From: Amborella trichopoda | Lineage: Eukaryota; Streptophyta; Magnoliopsida; Amborellales; Amborellaceae | Reading direction: 5' to 3' | Assembly (NCBI RefSeq): GCF_000471905.2 | Contig: NW_006499677.1 | Location: forward strand, 102,094 to 166,093 | Length of the DNA stretch: 64,000 nt | Shown here: piece by piece, positions 59,271 to 64,000 of the stretch | Layout of the letters: each line of letters opens with the position of its first letter | Position numbering within the stretch: the stretch's first letter is position 1 | Program-made: the position numbers and the translations under genes | Notes under the pieces: model-generated | Told to the model about the DNA's origin: nothing | The model's input: only the letters and a program-made list of their open reading frames with translations | Databases searched by the model: none

Positions 59271-60626
59271 CTGAGGCTAGGAAGAAAAAAAGTAAAAGTT
59301 GAAGGAAATTTTTTGAATGGTTATCCTTCTTGCTTCTCTTGAAGCACAACATTCGGTGGGGCAAGCTGTTTGAGCATATATTTTCAGCACCTGGTAGCTG
59401 ATAAGAAACAGGTCAATAAAGCCTACAAAACAGTGGAAATTCTTGATAGTCTCATAATGGCCCCAGAATTGGTCAAGATCTCCATCAGCACTTCAAGAGA
59501 CCACCTGCCATGTTGCATCATGATCAGATATGTCTAAGATAGTGAACACAAAAAAACATTTCAACAAAATCGGTCTATAGCACCCTGAAATGGACCTTGT
59601 AACTAGAGCCATACATTTTGTGTGTAAAACAGCTGCGGGACAACCGTCTTAAGATTCGACATGGTGTAAAAACTTTCGGCTTAATCGGGCACTCCAAAAC
59701 AAAGTTATGGATAAAATACGAAAAGGGGTAGGCCGCACACTATTCCCGTGTGGCCACTCTGCATTAAAACACCATTAAAGGTGGTTGTTTTTATAATCAC
59801 AAGCAGTCGCGGATCGCTCCCAAATTTGGTGAGCGTGTTCGTTTCATCAAGGCGAGCAATTCGATATGTGGTGCACCCCATGATGACGCCCGAGCAGAGA
59901 GAAAAACTAGATGAAAGTGGCTGATCCATGAAGGAAGTTGTAAAAAATTCAGCAATAGCACACCTCATTCGAGCAGCCAGATCACGATGCTCGCAAACTC
60001 GATCGGCACGAAACCGATCGCATTATGTGTGTGAGGTCCGAGGCCATCTCTTGTCTGAATCTCACATACAATGAACAGTTGGATTTCACACACGAAGGCA
60101 TCAAAGCTGTTATAAATTTCGGTTATCAGATTTCAAGATTCCTGTCAAAAACTCAAGATGACAAAATCTTCATCCGGACACAAAATCAAGCTACATTTAT
60201 TGCAACGTGATCGTGATAGCATGTTCAGTGTGATTCAATGAAGAAGTCATTAAGAAACATCAAGGAAAGAGCACACAATAGATCCAAAGTTTGCAAGATT
60301 CATCCAAAATTCAAGTCGCATGCTCATGACTCAAAAACATGATTCATGGCTCGAAGTTGGTATCAAAATGATCGCCATGCTGAGCCCTACTAGAAAACAA
60401 TAGTGTTTCAATCAAACCAGGTTTCAGAATGACCCCGGGTCATTCACGAAAGATCACTCAAGTTCTCGGGCACCAGTAGGTATTGTTCTGGAATTTCACA
60501 CATTGTTAGCAAGGGCAAAACAGTCCTTTTGCGCCCATTTTTTGAATTTCTTTGAATTCAGTTAATTTGTAATTATCTTCATTTCTAGGTAGTTATTGAG
60601 TGTACACCCACGTTTTAGCTAAATTC

Positions 60627-60634
60627 TATATAAA
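60627..60634 (+). promoter_or_regulatory. A5 LTR TATA box
   Basis: TATATAAA in the context AAATTC before and CAAGCAATGCCTCACTC after. AATAAA follows at 60686-60691, so a start about 30 bases on and an R region of roughly 50 bases is likely. Confidence 0.65.
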
Positions 60635-60685
60635 CAAGCAATGCCTCACTCTACAAAGGATGGATTCATTCTTCTTGGATCAATC

Positions 60686-60691
60686 AATAAA
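60686..60691 (+). terminator. A5 LTR polyadenylation signal
   Basis: AATAAA (in CAATCAATAAAATTCTG) shortly after the presumed transcription start. Its reverse complement is near 6791-6796 in A3 and 44383 in A4. Confidence 0.6.
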
Positions 60692-60725
60692 ATTCTGAAT
60701 TTTTCTTAAGCTTGTGGGTACATCT

Positions 60726-61140
60726 TGGAGAGAGAGAGAGAGAGGAGAGAGAAGAAAGGGGTCGACACCCTTTAGGCAGGTAACTTTCTCTCTCCTCCCT
60801 TCTTTCTCTCTCCTTCCCTCTTGCTCTCTCCTCCCCTCTTTCCCTCTCCTACCCTCTTTCTCGTCTGTCTCTCTTTCGCTCTCCTTCCCTCTTTCTCATC
60901 TCTATCACTTTCTCCCTCCTCCCCTCTTTCTCATCTTTATCTTTTTCTCTCTCCTCCCCTCTTTCTCATCTCTATCTCTATCTCTCTTCTTCTCATCTCT
61001 ATCTCTTTCTCTCTTCTCCCCTCTTTCTCATCTCTATCTATTTCCCTCTCCTATTTCTCATCTATATCTTTTCTCTCTCTTATTCTCATCTCTATATCTT
61101 TTTCTCTCTTATTCTCTTCTCTATCTCCTTCTCATTTCTA
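60726..61140. repeat. CT-rich tract in A5 LTR
   Basis: About 400 bases of CTCTCTCCTCCC and TCTCATCTCTATCT words. Ser/Leu/Pro-only frames here are artefacts. Confidence 0.9.
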
Positions 61141-61880
61141 TCTCCTTCCGTTCTTCATTTAATGCAGTCGATGAATCTTAGTGATGGCTGGATTTCTCTC
61201 TCCTTCTCTTATGTTGCAGTCGGTGAAGCTTAACACCGACTGGATTTCTCTCTCCTTATCTTTTGTTACAGTCAGTGACCCTTAGCATTGACTGGATTTC
61301 TCTTTCTCCTTCTCTTCTATTGCAGTCAATGTAGCCTAGCACCGGCTCGATTTCTCTATCTCCTTCTCTTCTGTTGCAGTCAGCAAAGCTTAGCGTCGGC
61401 TTGATTTTTCTCTCTCTCTCTTCTATAACAGTCGATTAAGCCTAATGTCAGTTCGATTTTCCTCTCTTCCTTTTCTTTCATCACAATCGGTGAAGCCTTG
61501 TGCCGGCTAGGTTTCTCTCTTTCTTCTCTTCCGTCACAGTCGGTGAAGCCTAGCCCCGACTCGATCTCTCTCTTGCTCCTCTTTCATCACGACCCGCGTA
61601 AGCTTAGCACCGGTTGGGTCTCTCCCTTTCTTCTCTTCTGGTGCAGTCGACAAAGACTAGTTCCAACTGCATCTTCTCTCTCTTCTTTTGACGCAATCGA
61701 TGAAACCTAGCACCGACTGTGTTTTCTCTCTCTACTTCTGTTATAGTCGACGAAGCCTAGTGCGGACTGCATCTTCTCTCTCTGCTCCTTTGTATAACAC
61801 AATCGATGAAGCCAAACACCGACTGCTTTGTTTCTCTCTTCCTTCTAACACAGTCGGCAATGCCTAGCATCGACTGCATC
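61140..61880 (+). repeat. 51-bp inverted-repeat array, about 14 units (A5)
   Basis: Unit: CAGTCGGTG, AAGCCTAG, CACCGACTG, then a CT-rich spacer. At 61217-61242 the arms (CAGTCGGTG/CACCGACTG) are perfectly complementary. Other units keep pairing with paired or wobble changes, and several have lost it. It is the counterpart of the A4 array. Confidence 0.85.
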
Positions 61881-62690
61881 TTCCATTCCTCTCTCTCTTT
61901 TATTCTCTCACCTTTCATATTCTTCTCTTCCTTTCTTCTCCCTCCTTCCTTCTGCTCCCTTCTTCTCTTATTTCATTTATTGTTCTTTCCTCATAATCAT
62001 CATTTTGTTATTCTTTCATTCGACTAAGAGGGATGATTGAGGTTAGCCTCTCAAGGTAGTCTTATCGTCTAGTCGTAATGTTGTCATGCAAAGATTACTT
62101 GGCTCGCTTTATTACCATGACCGACTAACCATTGTGCCTAGCTAATCGGTACTGGTAATGACATCTAGTAGTAATCCTGTGAGCCGGTCTTAGTTATCGA
62201 GCCAGCTTTGCTACCACGTCAGGCCAATTATTCACTAGCTTAGTGACCGCTCTGATCATCCTGCTCAGTGAAATTCTTCTCTCCCCCGTCTTTCATCCCG
62301 TATTTTCTCTTCTTCTTTTTGAATGCCCGTGCTTGTGTACGTTCATCGAAGAGGAAAAGGGTGAGGTCAGACCCACCTATCTTATAACTTTTGCCATATA
62401 TGTGTGATTGCAAAAAACAGAAGAATACAAGCTAAGGGAGGAGATTCCAGACCAGTTTTATTACTGGGGGGCTTTCTTTGTGATTTAAGAGGATGCCCAC
62501 ACGAGTGACCTGGGTAAGTCCTGAACCCACCTTAAATTCCTATCTCACCGATTGGTAACACCTGCCCCTGTTCTCAAACAAGGTTCCCGAGAGAGCAATC
62601 TAAAAAAAGTCTCGAGTCTTCCCTCGAAACCTGAGACGTGTGTCACCTGATCCTCAAAGGATCCGGAGGGCGAGATCGAGGCTCCTAACA

Positions 62691-64000
62691 ACTTGTCTTA
62701 AGGCAATGGACATTCATATAAGAAGGCGATGAAGTGTAAGGTTCGGTGAAAGATAGAAAAGAGAAGAGAGCTTGACATAGGGATGCGACTAGCAAGACAA
62801 CCAGAAATTACCAACTCGTATTGGTAGCAGGACGAGCATGGTTCTCAAGACTAGCACGGCGGCAATACTACTCGAAACTGAGGTCAGCGCGTCAATGATA
62901 GGCTAAGTCTACCCTCAGTCAAGTGAGAGGAGAAAGACATGAGAGGAAAGAACGAAATGACAAAGAGAAGGGGAAATCCAGACTTCAATAGGAATCGTCA
63001 TTGACAATGCGAGGAGACGACACATCCCTTAAGGACGTTGCTGACTCTTGTTGACGAGGCACACGATGATGGTTTCTCCTTGATTGCACGGTGATAGGAG
63101 TGGGATGCAGGGATAACGACGATGGGCACTGGTCACACTGAGGAAGCTTGTGAACAGCGATGGGTGTCGCCAGAACCTCTAGCATGTGGCGATAGGTATC
63201 GTCGTCTTTGTTAGACGTGCAGTAGAGGAAGACCCCTACAGGCGACAACAAACTTCATCGTTTGGGTTTTTAGGCAAGACGTCACAGCTACATCTGTGGG
63301 CCGCGGTAGGCAGCGCCGTCTACAGACTTCACTGGAAGAAAGAGAAAGATGAATAGAAGGGGAGGGGGAGTCGTCCATGGCGCTGCCATCGCCATGCCTA
63401 ACCCATGGGATCAAGGGAGAGGCATGCACGACACTGCCACTGCCATGCACGTCCTCTGCTAGAAACGTAAACGAAGAAGAGGGAGAAGAGAGGGGAGAAG
63501 AGAGAGAGAAGAAGAAAAGAAAAAGGAGAGGAAGAAGGTTTACCTCAACCTTAGGGGTACCGGTCAAAAGTTTCTCTCACCTCACTCTATCTCTCAAACG
63601 TGACACCACTATGGTAAAAAAGAGAAACTTGTATTAAGTGAAAAGAGTTAGCATTTTGTTTGGACTATCTAGCTTGTTTTCACGTTGACTCCCTTTCTTT
63701 TGAATATACATCACTAATAATACTTCTTTAGGTATCGCCCATTGATTGGGGGAATTGCCACTTCCCCATCAGGATGTGCTAATATGTAGGCTCCATTGGG
63801 TGAGACCATTTTTACTGTAAAGGGACCTTCCCACTTAGGCTCTAACTTCCCTTTGCGACGGCTGTGCATGCCAATAAGCCTCTTGACAACTAAGACTAGA
63901 TCAACATGAGTGAATGAGCGTATCTTGACAGACTTGTCAAAAGCCCTCTTCATTCTCCCTTGGTTGAGTTCAAGGTTCTGTTGAGCTTCTAACCTCTTTC
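62691..64000 (-). mobile_element. A6: family-A element in reverse, cut by window end
   Basis: An A1-type LTR piece in minus orientation (62691 to about 63640, matching A1 from about 17163 back to 16100) touches the A5 LTR head to head. From about 63640 upward it joins the minus-strand integrase C-terminal domain (63953-63714: KLEPKWEGPFTVKMVSPNGA, GRYLKKYY), which runs on past 64000. Broken. Confidence 0.7.
63714..64000 (-). pseudogene. pol: A6 integrase C-terminal domain
   Basis: MKRAFDKSVKIRSFTHVDLV, then LIGMHSRRKGKLEPKWEGPF and NGAYILAHP. Close to A5 54420-54650. It continues beyond the window. Confidence 0.75.

Larger units (their letters stand above)
46893..62690 (+). mobile_element. 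A5: Tat-lineage retrotransposon, near full length in layout
   Basis: Partial 5' LTR (46893-47355), primer-binding site, leader, gag, splice-site module, RT, RNase H, aRNase H, integrase, 4.7 kb 3' region with minisatellites and two antisense ORF blocks, and a full 3' LTR (59367-62690). It has every main part in Tat order but is broken, with more than ten disruptions. A 20-N gap lies in integrase. The 3' part is the mirror image of A3. LTR comparison is limited to about 460 bases, which look about 80% identical, hence old (inference). Confidence 0.8.
59367..62690 (+). repeat. A5 3' LTR (about 3.3 kb)
   Basis: Starts TGTTTGAGCATATATTTTCA, preceded by GGTGGGGCAAGC (a possible short polypurine tract), and ends CTCCTAACA. 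Order inside: U3; TATA box TATATAAA (60627-60634); polyadenylation signal AATAAA (60686-60691); CT tract (60726-61140); 51-bp inverted-repeat array (61140-61880); U5. It matches A3 over its full length. Confidence 0.85.

Noticed and set aside
60714-61181. Plus-strand frame of 155 residues in the CT tract
   Set aside because: Its composition is almost only Ser, Leu, Pro and Phe, produced by CTCTCT repeats in the A5 LTR.

Overview
This window is intergenic DNA from a large, repeat-rich plant genome, most likely a flowering plant. I see no ordinary host gene, rRNA or tRNA. Almost everything is nested, old Ty3/Gypsy LTR retrotransposon sequence of the Tat/Ogre lineage: gag, reverse transcriptase, two RNase H domains and integrase in Tat order, LTRs over 2.5 kb, and extra antisense reading frames between pol and the 3' LTR. 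The species cannot be named from this sequence. All elements are treated as fossils; each coding copy is broken many times.

Two families are present. Family A has LTRs that start TGTT or TGCTTG and end near CCTAACCA. It occurs as A3 (minus, 5079-14757), A1 (plus, 14758-25079), A2 (plus, 25080-33338, sharing the LTR at 25080-27726 with A1), A4 (minus LTR piece, 42419 to about 44740), A5 (plus, about 46893-62690) and A6 (minus, from about 62691 past the window end). A3 and A5 form a subfamily with a 4.4-4.7 kb 3' region full of minisatellites. That region holds two antisense ORF-like blocks that I do not recognise. Family B (B1 290-5078, B2 33339-46892, minus by its pol) carries an antisense plant-mobile-domain (PMD) reading frame in two coding blocks, with its own TATA box.

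Layout: 1-289 AT-rich flank; 290-5078 B1 (repeat-rich part plus PMD frame), abutted by A3; 5079-14757 A3 in reverse; 14758-33338 an LTR-internal-LTR-internal tandem (A1+A2); 33339-46892 B2 with the A4 LTR and a small antisense-ORF tail inside it; 46893-62690 A5 with a 20-N gap; 62691-64000 A6 in head-to-head contact with the A5 LTR.

Most worth a second look: a 9-5-9 palindromic motif (GGGCGACAC, five variable bases, GTGTCGCCC) scattered about 18 times through both B copies, including the PMD intron; a 51-bp array of inverted-repeat units in the transcribed leader of the A LTR; two antisense ORF blocks in family A that look conserved by codon between A3 and A5; and a conserved branch point, pyrimidine tract and AG ahead of RT in A1, A2 and A5, matching the splicing known for Ogre elements. 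Identity and age statements are by-eye estimates.
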